Shown: positions 31,001-43,009 of the stretch, piece after piece | Layout: each line of letters begins with the position of its first letter | Numbering within the stretch: position 1 is the stretch's first letter | Source of the DNA: Terebella lapidaria | Taxonomy: Eukaryota > Annelida > Polychaeta > Terebellida > Terebellidae | Assembly: GCA_949152475.1 (NCBI GenBank) | Contig: OX424556.1 | Location: forward strand, 11,218,664 to 11,282,663 | Direction: 5' to 3' | Length of the DNA: 64,000 nt | The notes under the pieces: model-generated | Told to the model about the DNA's origin: nothing | What the model saw: the letters and a program-made list of their open reading frames with translations, nothing else | Database searches by the model: none | Translations under genes and position numbers: made by a program

Positions 31001-34000
31001 ATAATGTGAATGCGAAAATTCCCCTGTATTGTACAAGTTTTGAAATCACAAAATTGGCCAAGATGACACAGCATTCTTTTAGTCACCTATCATTTTATTT
31101 TGACAGGAGCACCTGAAAAATATCATGAACATCCTGATTAAATATACTAGTACTCTGAATAATATTGGCTGGGTAATTGTACAAGTTTTGAAATCACAAA
31201 ATTGGCCAAGATGACACAGCATTCTTTTAGTCACCTATCATTTTATTTTGACAGGAGCACCTGAAAAATATCACGAACATCCTGATTAAATATACTAGTA
31301 CTCTGAATAATATTGGCTGGGTAATTGTCCATTCATTTTGGGTGGCAAATGTCTGGTGGGCCAAGTTGTCAAGATGATAGAAAGCAGTTCTGGTAAGAAA
31401 CTGTCTGATGAGCTCTCAGTCTCACTCTTACCCACATACAATGGCCTATGTATCCTTTTTTCTCAGTCCAGTATGACCATTTGAAATGATAAGAACAAAT
31501 TGGGGGATGCCACAAAGCCTATAGGCTTTTATGTCTAGTTAGTATTCATGCCGTCACACCGGGATATTGATATTTAATTAGTGAATTAAATTGTCATTCT
31601 GACGTTGATTTGCATGGTATCACAAATATATATTATTGGAAGATAGATATATCAATTTATAACATGATTAGGTAGAGTGGGACTCCATCATAGCAACCAT
31701 TCCTGTGATACAGTCCCTAGCAACCATGGTTACTAAGGGCATAACTCACATGCTAAAAGCAAATTGGTTTCAAAAAGCTTTGTATGAGATGATTGAATGA
31801 AGATAATTGATATTTTTATTTGCTTGAGCCACATCATAATATATTTATGGCATACATACCCCTAGCAACCATGGTTGCTATGGGCCTTATCAAGAGAATG
31901 GTTACCAGAGTAACCAAGTAACATAACTAAATACTGCTTATATTTCATGTTGAACATTAAAGATATTGAATTAAGCTGATATCTAGCTGATATCTTTGAA
32001 TATTTGATTTCAAGACTTTCATATGGCTAATTAACATGTGTTCCTGTTGTGACGTCATGAATGCTCATTATAATACTTAATTACGTATCAGTTTTTGGTT
32101 AAAAATTGTAATAAAAATTTTCATAACTTTTGAACTAATTATGATAGTAGCATGCCGTAAAAACCACAATGATCAGTGGGATATTTTCTTTTGTTTGTTA
32201 ACAATGAGCTCGGAAACCATACTTACTGTAGACTTTAATATTATGAGTTTCATAGTATCCCTCAAATGATATTTGTCACAAAAATAGTCTTTCAACTCAT
32301 ATTTGAATAAGTGTAATAGAGTCTTATTGTCTTTGTGACATTTGAAATATTTCTAAAGGCTCATACCAGTACACATTCAGTGGCACAGTTCTTCGCTAGA
32401 AAGTCATGCATGTATAGGAGTGATGCCATGCATTAAAAATTCAGTATCACAGGTTTAGCATGTTGCAATTACCAGTATGAACAATTCGTAAAATGCACCC
32501 AATAAACAAGCTTACATGTAAAAATGTGAGGTTTACTGTCGCTTAATAATGACTAAATTACAGTAGTTATATGTGCATGTATTATCCATGGACATCAAAG
32601 CATTATCAAAGTATCAGATGACAAATAGAGCTCAGATGATGGCCATGACAATCACAATGACCTGGTAACATTGACAGGGAGGAGCTGTACGGTTATATTG
32701 ATAGCCTGTTTGCTATATTTAGACTGGCATTGAGTACCATTGACTGCTTTTGATGCTGCTCAATATTGTCAGAGAGTCTGCCAAAGTTGTAACTATGACA
32801 ACGTGCCTGAGCTAGCCATTAAACCAATCAGTTACTGGCATTGGAGCACAACTTCCGAGACATGGACTCAAATGGATATTCTGAAGTCAGGAAGTGGGTT
32901 TTACCGTTTTTTATTGCCTCAGATTCCCTGCAGAGAAAGTCCTTACAGATTTTTGTAGGACCATTTATGAAGTGATGGAAGAAAGCACTCAGTTTATCAG
33001 TGCCCATATATTTCAATTTATCAGGTGTGCATTAGACCAGCAGTGCGGGAGTTATCTAGCACTGTATTTCGATTGTCCATGATGACTGTTCCTGTAAATC
33101 GTAGCTCATTGAGATTGTAGCCCAAGTAAGATAATACCCACACAATTGTAATAAATGATCCTCTGAAGATTGTCTAATTGGAAGAGTTCATTTTCATTCA
33201 TGGCAACATCATCCTACTCAAATTTTAAAAAAAGAACATAAATAATTAAAGAATCTCGGGACTTATATTTAGCTTACTCGAATCTGAATTAATAAGTTTC
33301 TGTCGATATGCATACATTGGTATTTGTATCTAGCATGTGGATGTCTGCAGGCACATGAACATATTTCAAATATTGACTATGTAGTGTACGTTACTATACA
33401 GCAATATATTTTCAGTTTTGCTGCATAGCTAAGCATCATCGTGATGATTCTTCGCAATGCACGAAGTCTGGTTTGATTGTTATGACAGGATTGTTGTATT
33501 GTTCGAGTGATAATTTGAGCTCCACGTACGGTTGATTCCTACATTTCAGATATCAGAAACATAAAGAAACTGACAGAATGCTTTGACCCTGCAACACAAC
33601 AATACATCGTCAAACATGTGGAGGAGGCCAATGGTAAAGTTTGAAAATATCTACAAAAAGTACATGGAAAAATAAGATCAAATATGAGGTTTATCTTGAA
33701 AACAAATTTTGATATAATATGCTCTGCTTTTATTTTCTGTTGGTACATGTATAGTTTAGGGATTAAAACTGTTCGTCTTCCTCTCTAACAGTGATCAAGA
33801 CATTTTTTGTCAAGGGTTTGAAGGAAGGCATGGACCCAGATACGCGGGAGCAGGTTGCTACTGGTGATGGGACGACCCCAGAGACTGCCGCTATCCAGAT
33901 CACTATCGAACAGGAGGAAGATAAGGTGAACTATCAATCTGAAAGCTAAAAATCTATTGCCGTTCTTTGGTACCATGGTAGAAAGGTTCTTTGAGGTGTT

Positions 34001-36311
34001 TGATGTGGTTGAAAAAATTCCTGACAAATTTTTGGCTTTTCAAGCTTCATTCAAAATTGTTCTGGTTGAACAAAGGATCTGCAGTTTTGAGTGTTTTACA
34101 GGGCAAGGAGTCGGAAAAAACGGAAACCGTTGCTATCATGCCAAAGGAGAATAGTGAAGAAAAGTCAGCAACCAACCACATGGAGTTATGTCCACCGGTA
34201 CGAATCGTTCCATGCACTGTTGATATTGACCGGTTGTCTAGACATGACTTGGAATCACATTACTCAATTATCAGGAAAATGAGAGTTATTTCATCCCTTC
34301 AGAAAAAGTAACAGTTCATCAGATTCAAGAGTTGTATTACTGTGCAACTCTTATTTGTACTGTTGGTCCTGAGATTTTGACAATCTTCTCTCTTTAAAGA
34401 TTGAGCCAAATGAGATGTCGACTACATCTCTTTTGGGGAAGCGAGAAAATCTTGGAAATTCGATTGAAGAGCTGGATACAGACAATAAAGGTACTGCAGC
34501 ATCATATACATGTACATGAATACTGTCAGGCATTTCCAAACCTTTCCTACATTTCCCAATCTAAGTTGACATATTAGATTGATAATGTTTCAATCAAAGT
34601 GGCTGTCTATTTGTAGTTTTTATGCATCACCTTTAGCCCCAGACACAGCTCAGTGTACTGAGGTTTATCTGCATCCTTCGTCTTTTCCACAGAGACGACA
34701 GACACTGGGTTGATGGATGTGCTGCTGTCGCCACGGATGCATGAGCAGTCGGACAAGCAACTAATCAGCCACATGGAGACGGACTGTGCAAGGGCGGAGG
34801 AGTACTTGTATCGACCTCCCATCAACAAGTGTACACTCAAGTTTACAGACGACAATCTGGAACATGAGTACCGTACCCACTACATCGAGGATCAGACTGT
34901 CATCCGCACGCTGGCCCTTCCTAAGTTCAGCGCCTTGTGTGACATGATCGTGTCCTGTACGTTCTTCGTGCTGGTGGCTGTCAGCTGTTTCATTGGGCTC
35001 CCCATCACCACCCTTTGGATCATCATCTTCATCTTTGCGACGTGCTATGAGTTGCTGATGCTGATTCCTCTCCTGGCGATGACATGCACCATGAAGATTT
35101 CAGTCGGGCGCCTGAAGCAGTTCTTCTCCAGCTGGTACATCCGACACCTGTTCGGCTGTCTGATCGCCAGTCTGCCACCAGTAGCTGTGTACGCTAACTT
35201 CAACTGCACCATGCTGCAGACAGCCGACAAGATGACAATGTTCTACTGCCTGCTACTAGTGGCCACCCTGCTGCACTACTGTAACTTCACTATGCTGAGT
35301 TCCTGGATGAAGTCGACACTGGCCACGGCTGCTGCAGTGACTCTGCTGGTGTTGCTGGCATGTAACGTGTGTCAACCCAACCAGGCTGTCATTGAATATC
35401 TCGGAGTGGACGGGAACCTGACCACTGTACTGACCACGGAGCTGCCAGGCAACAACACGACGCCTGCCCTGGGACTGGACAGCACCTTCACACACGAGAT
35501 CTTCCTGGATGTCCTCCTCTTCCTTGTGCTGATCTGGTTCCTGAACCGCGAGTTTGAGATCAGCTACCGTTTGGCTTTCCATGGCAACCAGCAGGCTCTC
35601 CTGGATCGTCAGGAGATGCAAGAAGAAAAAGAGTCTGCTGATTGGCTCCTGCATAATATCATCCCCGAACATGTGGCCGATATCCTCAAGAAAACCTCCA
35701 AATATTGCGAGAACCACAAAGATGTTGGGGTCGTGTTTGCCTCAGTCACCAACTTCGACAACTTCTATGATGAGTCATTTGAAGGAGGAAAAGAATATTT
35801 GCGTGTTTTGAATGAATTGATGGGTGACTTTGAAGAGCTGTTTGATAACCCAAAATATAAGGACATTGAAAAAATCAAAACGATTGGTAGTTGCTTGATG
35901 GCGGCTGCTGGTTTGAATCCGAGAACAAGACAGAAGAATAATGACCCCAACAGCCATTTGTATGCCCTGATGGACTTTTGCATCGATTTGCTTGAGAAAC
36001 TGGACCAGTTCAATTCCGACCTCCTGAATTTTGATTTTGAAATCAAGATTGGCTTCAACTATGGAGATGTGACTGCGGGTGTGATCGGTACCACCAAGCT
36101 GCTGTATGATATATGGGGAGACACCGTGAATATCTCCAGCAGAATGTACTCCACTGGAATACAGGGCAAAGTCCAGGTCACTGGTGCCACGGCAGAGAAA
36201 CTCAAGGAAAAGTTTGACTTTGAGTACAGAGGCAAAATATTTGTCAAGGGCAAAGATGACATGGACACATATCTCTTGGTTCATAAGAGACCTAATGCCA
36301 CTTGGGATTAG
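26602..36311 (+). CDS. ADCY9: Adenylate cyclase type 9-like, 12-TM membrane enzyme
   Basis: Makes cAMP from ATP at the plasma membrane. Six exons join in frame: 26602-28069, 33550-33633, 33792-33925, 34102-34197, 34400-34490 and 34693-36311 (3492 nt, 1163 aa; human ADCY9 is 1353 aa). Layout: cytosolic N-terminus, six TM segments, C1a with metal-binding Asp336 (SILFADIVGFT) and Asp380 (STLGDCYY), a short C1b, six TM segments with N-glycosylation sequons in the last outer loop (GNLT, GNNT), then C2a. C2a keeps Lys1020 (KIKTIG), Asp1097 (LYDIWGD), Asn1104 and Arg1108, so it should be active. LLNDLFGRFD and GVIGTTKLLYDIWGDTVNIS fit type 9 best. The protein stops soon after C2a with no C2b tail. 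The ATG at 26602 is followed by ENNTSKMATE. The 5.5-kb intron holds a Helitron-like element. Confidence 0.95.
29566..29705 (+). repeat. TTTGGCGG-rich short repeat
   Basis: Repeated ATTTTGGCGG, AATTTGGCGG, TTATTTGGCAG, AATTTGGTGG and AATTTGGCGG motifs at roughly regular spacing lie within the ADCY9 intron. It looks like a relic of a dispersed repeat. The rest of 28112-30134 shows no gene. Confidence 0.4.
30135..31538 (-). mobile_element. Helitron-like non-autonomous element 1, copy A
   Basis: On the minus strand it starts CTAGACATAAAAGCC after an A and ends with a 7-bp hairpin (CCCGATT-TTC-AATCGGG) then ATGCCTAA, followed by T. A palindrome AGCCTATAGGCT lies near the 5' end. Inside are about 70-80-bp repeats (GGCTGAGAGGGGCGGAGCCT, 30480-30690) and a 148-bp tandem duplication (31031-31326) absent from the other copy at 47387-48722. 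It has no transposase ORF and lies in the ADCY9 intron, antisense to the gene. Confidence 0.7.
31539..33549 (+). other. ADCY9 intron, no gene visible
   Basis: About 2 kb with two AGCAACCATGGTTACTA-like segments (about 31720 and 31865) and otherwise unremarkable AT-rich DNA. Short ORFs at 32740-33082 have no recognisable similarity and no splice support. Confidence 0.4.
33550..34490 (+). CDS. ADCY9: ADCY9 exons 2-5: end of C1a and C1b linker
   Basis: Exons 33550-33633, 33792-33925, 34102-34197 and 34400-34490 are phase-matched. VIKTFFVKG aligns with the LKTYLISG strand that ends C1a in other cyclases. The rest is a short acidic Ser/Thr-rich C1b linker, unlike the long C1b of mammalian type 9. 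The first exon (DIRNIKKLTECFDPATQQ) has no close match that I recall. Exon borders in this linker rest on splice signals and phase. Confidence 0.75.
34693..36311 (+). CDS. ADCY9: ADCY9 exon 6: TM7-12 and C2a catalytic domain
   Basis: A 1619-nt exon with YLYRPPINKCTLKFTDDNLE (compare the KPPINQFSLNFLD segment of mammalian type 9), the second membrane cassette and C2a. Leu994 (codon 35799-35801) and Ser1024 (35889-35891) occupy the two sites where mammalian type 9 has Tyr and Ala. Stop TAG is at 36309-36311, directly after DTYLLVHKRPNATWD. Confidence 0.95.
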
Positions 36312-39300
36312 ACATGATTGTTACAAGCTGTAACAACGATTGAAATTATGAGACCTGTATTCAATTGCAACTAGGAAAATGTGAACACATCTCATGCACA
36401 TGTGAATACTGTTATAATCTCATTATACTCAGGAGAATGGGTTTGGGTGTGCTGGGAAACATCAGGCATGTCTGACTTCTGACAAGAATGTAAAATACCT
36501 GGTGTGATATTACCACTATGTTTACATCATGGTGGGCTATTTGAATTAGTTTGATGAATACTATAGATTTATATCAATCATGCCGAATCGGAAGAGATTT
36601 TTATTTGAACACAACATTTCTTCTAGGGATGTACATACAGGTAAAAAAGAGCATGACCGCTGTCAATTGCCAACTGCTGACACATTTTGCACTGGAATTA
36701 GGCTGTTTTAGGGCACATGGCTTGTCAACGCTGTGCAGCTACATGTAACCTATCACAACAAGGTGAAATATCCACTTTGACTTTGTTGATCTTTCAAATT
36801 ACCTTTAATTTGAGAGTAAAAGACACTGTGAAAACATAACATTACTGCATACAATATAAATAAAGTTTTGAAACATTCATTACCGGATTACCGATGTTGA
36901 TAAAAAAACGTATTTTCAGTAACAGGGATGTTAGGGTAACTGACAGGGTGATACACCCATACAGTCATCAGTGACTGGACAGTCCAATTTAGACAGTTAA
37001 AGTTTGTCGGAGTTTGTTGTGTTTAAACCTTCATGTGTACGTAGAAAATCAAACACGAGAATCCAAGTGAAGCAGTTTGTTCCAAAGATCTTATCTTTGC
37101 TTCGGTTGTTATTGTTTCTGTAGCTTGGAGTGACAGAAAGGTGTCCTAGCTCTGTTTTGTCTCGTGAGAAAGTGGCCCAGTACTTGTCTGAACACGATAA
37201 TATTCAAATACTCATGCTATAAGTTGGACCATGCACAAATAAAGAAAGTTTAGTTGTTATTATGTTATTGTAATTGATTAATTAGTTGGCTGAACAATAG
37301 CTGACATATCTAGGGTGTAGAAAGTATATCACCTAATGTATGTTGTGGTTAGATATACCTAGGTAATGCTTTAGTGTGTATTTTCATGAATACATCTGTC
37401 TGTTTTGCACATGTTCTAAAGTGTATTTTATGAATTGCCCTTTTCATCAATACATCAATGTATATTGCTGCACATCCCCTTCAGAGACAATTAATATTGT
37501 AATTGTGTAATACAAGAATGGAATGCAAAACATTCACAAGCTATAATTATGTGGAAGTGATTACTATATTTCAGCTCTTTTCGCCAAAGAGTTTTCAAGA
37601 ATAATTTGCTTCCAAGTTGTGTGCTTTACAAAGTATCAAATAAGTTCTTATTCATATTATGGTGAATTTATAGATGTGCTAGAGTCTATGTGTCTTTTCC
37701 TGTACAAGTATTGTTCTTATATAACAAACTCGCAAAAGTAGGTCCCAAAGATTTTGTGGTGATATGTTTTTAGTGATATTTTCGGAGTCCTGTACCATTT
37801 ACATGTATCCATGGGAGGAATATTCGGTCTTTGTACTACATCATAGTTTACAATGATATATATATATGACTATATGTTTATAATTTACAATTGCACATAT
37901 ATGAGTATCAGGGATTTCAGTTTTATATTTCACATGAATGTGTACTGAACACACCAATGTTTGACACTTAAGTTATTTACTATTTGTGTACATTTGTTTC
38001 TTGCCTATTTTTGCATCATTTGTACATGCTCTACCTACTATTATCTGTGTGTTTTACTAAGCATGCTATTGTACAATCATGCTCTTTTAATTTTATTCTG
38101 TATATTTGTGCTTGTAGGTTATGTGGGAGAAAGTGTCTTTTGTTCAACATATTAATATCCACAACAAAGTTCTGGTGAACTGAACACAATAACCATTAGA
38201 TGTGGTCAGTCTTTGGCCAGAGATCAGTGTATTCTGAGAGAAACTTGAAAGTGCCTTGATGTATGTTTATCAAACATTTTCAAGTATGATATGTTTATAT
38301 ACAATGTATCACATTAGAAAAATGGTTTTAATAAAGTCATTAGTTTGAAAAAGAACTAAATACTCATGTATAATGACATGTTGAGTGCTGATAGATTATC
38401 CACAATACAAGTAAATTTTGTAAATCTGATCATTGTTATTGGGATGTTCATTTTGAACATGACCTAGGTTGTGGAATCAGGCTAGAGTTGGATGTGTGCA
38501 ATTGACACATTCTATTACTGTTCTGTAACAAGTGAAGAATGTATGAAAATGTTTTGTGGTAGATATAATTGATGTTTCTGATAATTGTTGATATTTATGC
38601 AAACCTAATATTTTGCCTTTCGTACTTGATTGAGTGTTGTCTGCAGAAAAAAGCATGAATACATGTTGTGAATTCTGTGACAGTTTATTTCACAGGTTTT
38701 GGAGGAAAAGTATATTAACTGTTTTGGAGTCACTGCCAGCGTGTGGCCTTATGCCGTGGTGGCATCTCTGTAGGTTGTCACAATACTAGTAATCATTAAC
38801 TGACGGACAATAGGTGTATGCTGCATGTGGCTGAGCATGATCATTAGTAACCTGTGTATTATGTCATACGGCTTCAGCTGTGGAATATCTACGTCATTTA
38901 TTGATCATTGTGTGAAATCCGTTTGCAGTATTAGATTGTAGAAGAGTATTGTTTTAATCTATTTAAAACTGCTATGACACATGCAGTACATTTTCTTTTC
39001 TTAAAACTTGATGAAGCTTGGGGCAAGGTGGGAGAAGAATTGACTAGGTACTAGTATATGCACACCTTCTGGCTATGTTCTCTTTAACACTGTGTGTGGA
39101 ATTCTTGTTACATCCAGCAGTTATTGGTAGCTATAATTGTCCCAGATTTTTCCAACCCCCTCCCAACCTCAACCTTGCCACCATGCCATTTAATATTTGC
39201 TGGATATGTATATACTATGTATATACTGTAATCTGTCTTACATTGTATTGATTGTCATTTGATCAAGTGATTGTAAAGTAAATAATAATTAGACTGTATT

Positions 39301-39900
39301 TATATTAAATGTACATGAAGTTCAACTTGAAATGATGTACTGGTACATGCAGGATCCATAAGATGAGGAAATGAGCATAAATCTGTCAACATTAAAGGAA
39401 CATTTGCTGTAAAACTACAACTTGATCTTTCCTAATCATATTGTGCTAGTTTCGTTGTTTTGTATGACAATATGCTTATCATGTACATACATGTACCAGC
39501 AGTTGTAAATAATTAGCGATTAATATGTTGTGCATGCATGATTTTTCTCTTGTGTCCTTTACATTGTCTTGACAATAAATATTATGTTGGAAATCTTTGT
39601 CTTGGTATGAAGTATTTGAAGCCATGCGATACCGAGAAATGACGAGCTTATTATTACCCAGATATGACGTGGACGTTAAGCTTACGTTGGCCTCTTTCAT
39701 GGAAAGCTGGTGCGACATGTGAGAAGCGACAAAATTGCTTACTTGTACATGTGACCTGCGAGCTAGCCTATTAACTGCCACCTGCGAGCTACAAACTGTG
39801 ACGTGTGAGTTAACGTTACAAACTGCGATCTACTGCAGAATACTTGGTATATACATTTTCCCATACTAAACCATTGTTTACTATGGAATAAGTCATAGTT
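36312..39900 (+). other. ADCY9 3' UTR and intergenic DNA
   Basis: AATAAA occurs at 36859-36864, 37238-37243 and 38330-38335; the first is the nearest candidate poly(A) signal. No exon or recognisable element is seen in the remaining AT-rich sequence. Confidence 0.5.
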
Positions 39901-40012
39901 TATAGCTAGCATGTCGCTTCTCGCATGTTGCACCGGCTTTCCTTAATCTGGACTCTGTATTCCTGATTTCTTTTCTAGAAAGTGCACGTTCCTTATGTAG
40001 TACTGTAGTTAA

Positions 40013-40099
40013 AGCCCGAGGAACACTCCATCACCTATTGGTATTGGAGACCGAGAGCGAAGCCAATACCAATAGGTAATGGAGTGTGACGAGGGCTTT
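40013..40099. repeat. Near-perfect fold-back (inverted repeat) of about 35-bp arms
   Basis: Arms AAAGCCCGAGGAACACTCC...CCTATTGGTATTGG and its complement CCAATACCAATAGG...GGAGTGT...GGGCTTT enclose a loop of about 15 nt (AGACCGAGAGCGAAG). The TCCATTACC / GGTAATGGA core recurs at 43012-43055, so this is probably a dispersed hairpin MITE. Confidence 0.7.
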
Positions 40100-40179
40100 G
40101 ACTAATGTAAACACACAGTTACGGTGGCTTCTTTCGGCCATAATTTTTTTTTTATTTTCAAAAACTTATGTAAAATTTA

Positions 40180-41290
40180 TGTTGGCGACGAAAATCATTT
40201 TAGACGTGACGAAAATCAATTTCATCGAGACGAAAATGTATTAAACGTGTTGAAAATTATTTTAAACGTGACGAAAATGTTTTAAACGCAACGAAAATGT
40301 TTTAAACACGTTGAAAATCATTTTAAACGCAACGAAAATATTTTAAACACGTTGAAAATCATTTTAAACGTGACGAAAATGTTTTCGACCCGTCGAAAAT
40401 TCAAAATGGCCGCCATACGCAGACCGGCGATTCAAGGGCAACCAAACTTATACACATCATAAAGGTACATAAGGGGAATCTTTTGAAAGCAAAATCTCAA
40501 AACTGATCAGACAGTTTTCGAGAAAAGACAGACAAGGTGCAAATTTGGGCATTTTTTGACCAAAAAATGGCTGTTTTGACCTTTCAAGGTCAAATTCAAG
40601 GTCACCACAAGTCGCCATATATGACTTCCCATTTGAAAGTGCCAATTTCTAAGCTCTATCTTCAAGCGTTCTACGAGTACAGTCCTGGCAGCTCCCATTC
40701 AAAAGGTGAAATTTTTTTTTTTGTCTACAAATGGCCCAAAATGGATAGTAATGCGATTTGAGGCGAAAAATTTGTTTTTCATCAACCCATCAAAAATTCA
40801 AAATGGCCGCCATACGCAGACCGGCGATTCAGGGGCAACCAAACTTATACACATCACAGAGGTACATAACTAGAATCTTTTGAAACAAAAATCTCAGATC
40901 TGATCAGACAGTTTTTGAGAAAATGGCCGCCAAAGTTCAAAATTGACCGTTTTCCGACGAAAAAAATACCTCCTCAAATTATTTTAAGGTATCTTTTCCC
41001 AAATTTTCAGAAAGATTGGACCGTACACTTTAAAGATAAAAATGTGGACGGACGACGACGACGGACGGACGGACGCCGGACGCAACGCCACGGCAATAGG
41101 TTATCGGACCATAGGTCCGGTAACGTAAAAACGTCTTTAGATACTGGCCCAAGGTATGTTCTGACAAATTTATGGGGAAATTCATCATGTCAAAAAAAAG
41201 TTACAGATCCGAACGGACGACAGACGAAATACCACGACAATAGCTTATCTTATCAAAGGGCCGGTAAGCTAAGAATTAGATAGCTTACAT
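40180..41290 (+). repeat. Short GACGAAAAT minisatellite, then GACGAC-tailed dispersed repeats
   Basis: About 40190-40400 is a 24-bp minisatellite (TTTTAAACGTGACGAAAATG variants). A block with AAAATGGCCGCCATACGCAG occurs twice (about 40403 and 40800). The tail GACGACGACGGACGGACG leads to the hairpin TCGGACCATAGGTCCGG at about 41103-41120. It is the same family as 1-524, 48921-49424 and 51001-51436, but more diverged. Confidence 0.65.
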
Positions 41291-41745
41291 GCCACGGATA
41301 TAAATAACGTCCGTTTCGCTCTACGATGCACCGTTTCCGAGATATCGATGAAAACGAAAAATGCCGACTCGGCGAAAAAATTTTAGGTGAAGGTCAAAGT
41401 TCATCCATAACACCCCTTAGACATGTTTGTCTAGTGCCACGATTCCGAAAATAACGTCCGTTTCGCTCTACGACGCACCGTTTCTGAGATATCGACGAAA
41501 ACGAAAAATGCCGACTCGGCAGAAAAATTCAAGGTCAAGGTCGAAGGTCATCCTTAATACCCTTTAGACATATTTGTTTAGGATGACGAGTCAGAAAATA
41601 TCGTCCGTTTCGCTCTACGACGCACCGTTTCCGAGATATCGATGAAAACGAAAAATGCCGACTCGGCGAAAAAAGTGCCACGAGTCCGAAAATAACGTCC
41701 GTTTCGCTCTACAACGCACCGTTTCCAAGATATGCAGGAAACCTC
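41290..41745 (+). repeat. Tandem repeat, about 145-bp unit
   Basis: AACGTCCGTTTCGCTCTACG ... CGAGATATCGATGAAAACG ... ATGCCGACTCGGCGAAAA recurs three to four times (starts near 41306, 41452, 41600 and 41693), with intervening TTAGACATGTTTGTCTAG segments. ATGCCGACTCGGC can form a small hairpin. It does not code for protein. Confidence 0.7.
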
Positions 41746-42142
41746 AAGGATGACTGGGCGAAAACTCTTCCGACCTCTAGGTCAAAGGTCGTTCGACGGA
41801 TTGATCCCAAAATCAATAGGGTTCTTCCCTATAGATATATGACCCTCCGTGCAAAGTTATGCAGCCATTGCCTACATACTTTTTGAGTTATCGTGCGGAA
41901 ACAAAGTCCAAAAAAAAACTTTGATTTCATCCTCAAGGACCTCACGGACCTCGGATCCGGCTGAAAAACAATAGGGTTCTTCCACATAATATGTCTGACC
42001 AATGCTGAAAATTTGGCGAAGATACATCGAGGCAAACTAAAGTTATCGGTCGGAAACCAAAACGGCGGAAGAAAAAAAAAAAAAAAAAGGAAAAAAAAAA
42101 TTCTGCTAAAACCATAAAGGCATTTCTTCCGAAATGCCTTAA
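41746..42142 (+). repeat. 3' tail related to Helitron-like element 1
   Basis: Contains CGGAAACCAAAACGGCGGAAG and a poly(A) tract (42073-42110), then the hairpin AAGGCATTTC-TTCC-GAAATGCCTT and AA, followed by T. The order matches the tail of element 1 (48600-48722), but the hairpin differs in sequence, so it is a related family. Confidence 0.55.
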
Positions 42143-42269
42143 TTATAACTTGCAGGGACATTTCTTGTTTCTTTTGGATAAGCACACACAATGCGATGGA
42201 TATTGCGAAATTGGATATTGCTTAACATGTAACTAATAATGGATATTATATGGAATTGTTAGACCAGTG

Positions 42270-42990
42270 CCCCAAGTAACTTGTGCTGCTCGTCCCTCCG
42301 GCCCACGTTTCATATGCTGCGCTTTTCTCTATATTCATGAAGGATTAAAATGTGCCAGACGGATTAAATGGTATGTTTTCAGTGGGTGAGTAGTATAAAA
42401 GTGCAGCGGGCCCAAGTACCATACACTGCTCCTTAATACTACTCGTCCACTTAAAACATACCATTTAATCCGTCTCGCACCTTTTTAATCCTTATTGAAT
42501 ATAGAGGAAGGCGCAGGATATGATACTTAGGCCGTGCAGCGTATGATACTTGGGCCGTTCCTCCATATAAAATAAGGATTAAAAAGGTGTGAGACAGATT
42601 AAATGTTATGTGTACAATGTTTGAGTAGTATTTATGGAGCAGTACAAGGTGCCTGGCCAAAGTACGCTCTATGGAAGAAGAGTTCAAGCATGAGTGGCTA
42701 CATGTCAATTGCAATTTGTCAATTGGCAATACTCATGATACTGCACATACATGCATGTACACATGATTTAATCCCGTTGTTTTGCAATCAATGAAGCCAG
42801 CAAAACTTCTCTCAATATTTCACAGTTGAGCTCAACTCCAATACTACAAACATATCGGGCCCAAGTACCGTACACTGCTCCTTAATACTACTCGTCCACT
42901 GAAAACATACCATTTAATCCGGCTTGCACCTTTTTAATCCTTATTGAATATAGAGGAAGGCGCAGGATATGATACTTGGGCCACATATCG
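42270..42990. repeat. Cluster of fold-back elements with GGGCCCAAGTAC / GATACTTGGGCC ends
   Basis: A unit with ACTGCTCCTTAATACTACTC, AAAACATACCATTTAATCC, CACCTTTTTAATCCTTATTG and GAAGGCGCAGGATATGATAC occurs at about 42408-42535 and again, nearly the same, at 42857-42985. An inverted, diverged version lies between them (about 42540-42660) and before them (about 42270-42410). The best copy, 42859-42984, is bounded by GGGCCCAAGTAC and GATACTTGGGCC. Confidence 0.6.
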
Positions 42991-43009
42991 CTCCAATATT
43001 TGAATGCAG

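Noticed and set aside
31402..31425. CTGATGAGC motif resembling a hammerhead ribozyme core
   Set aside because: No paired stems or GAAA segment in the right places could be found.
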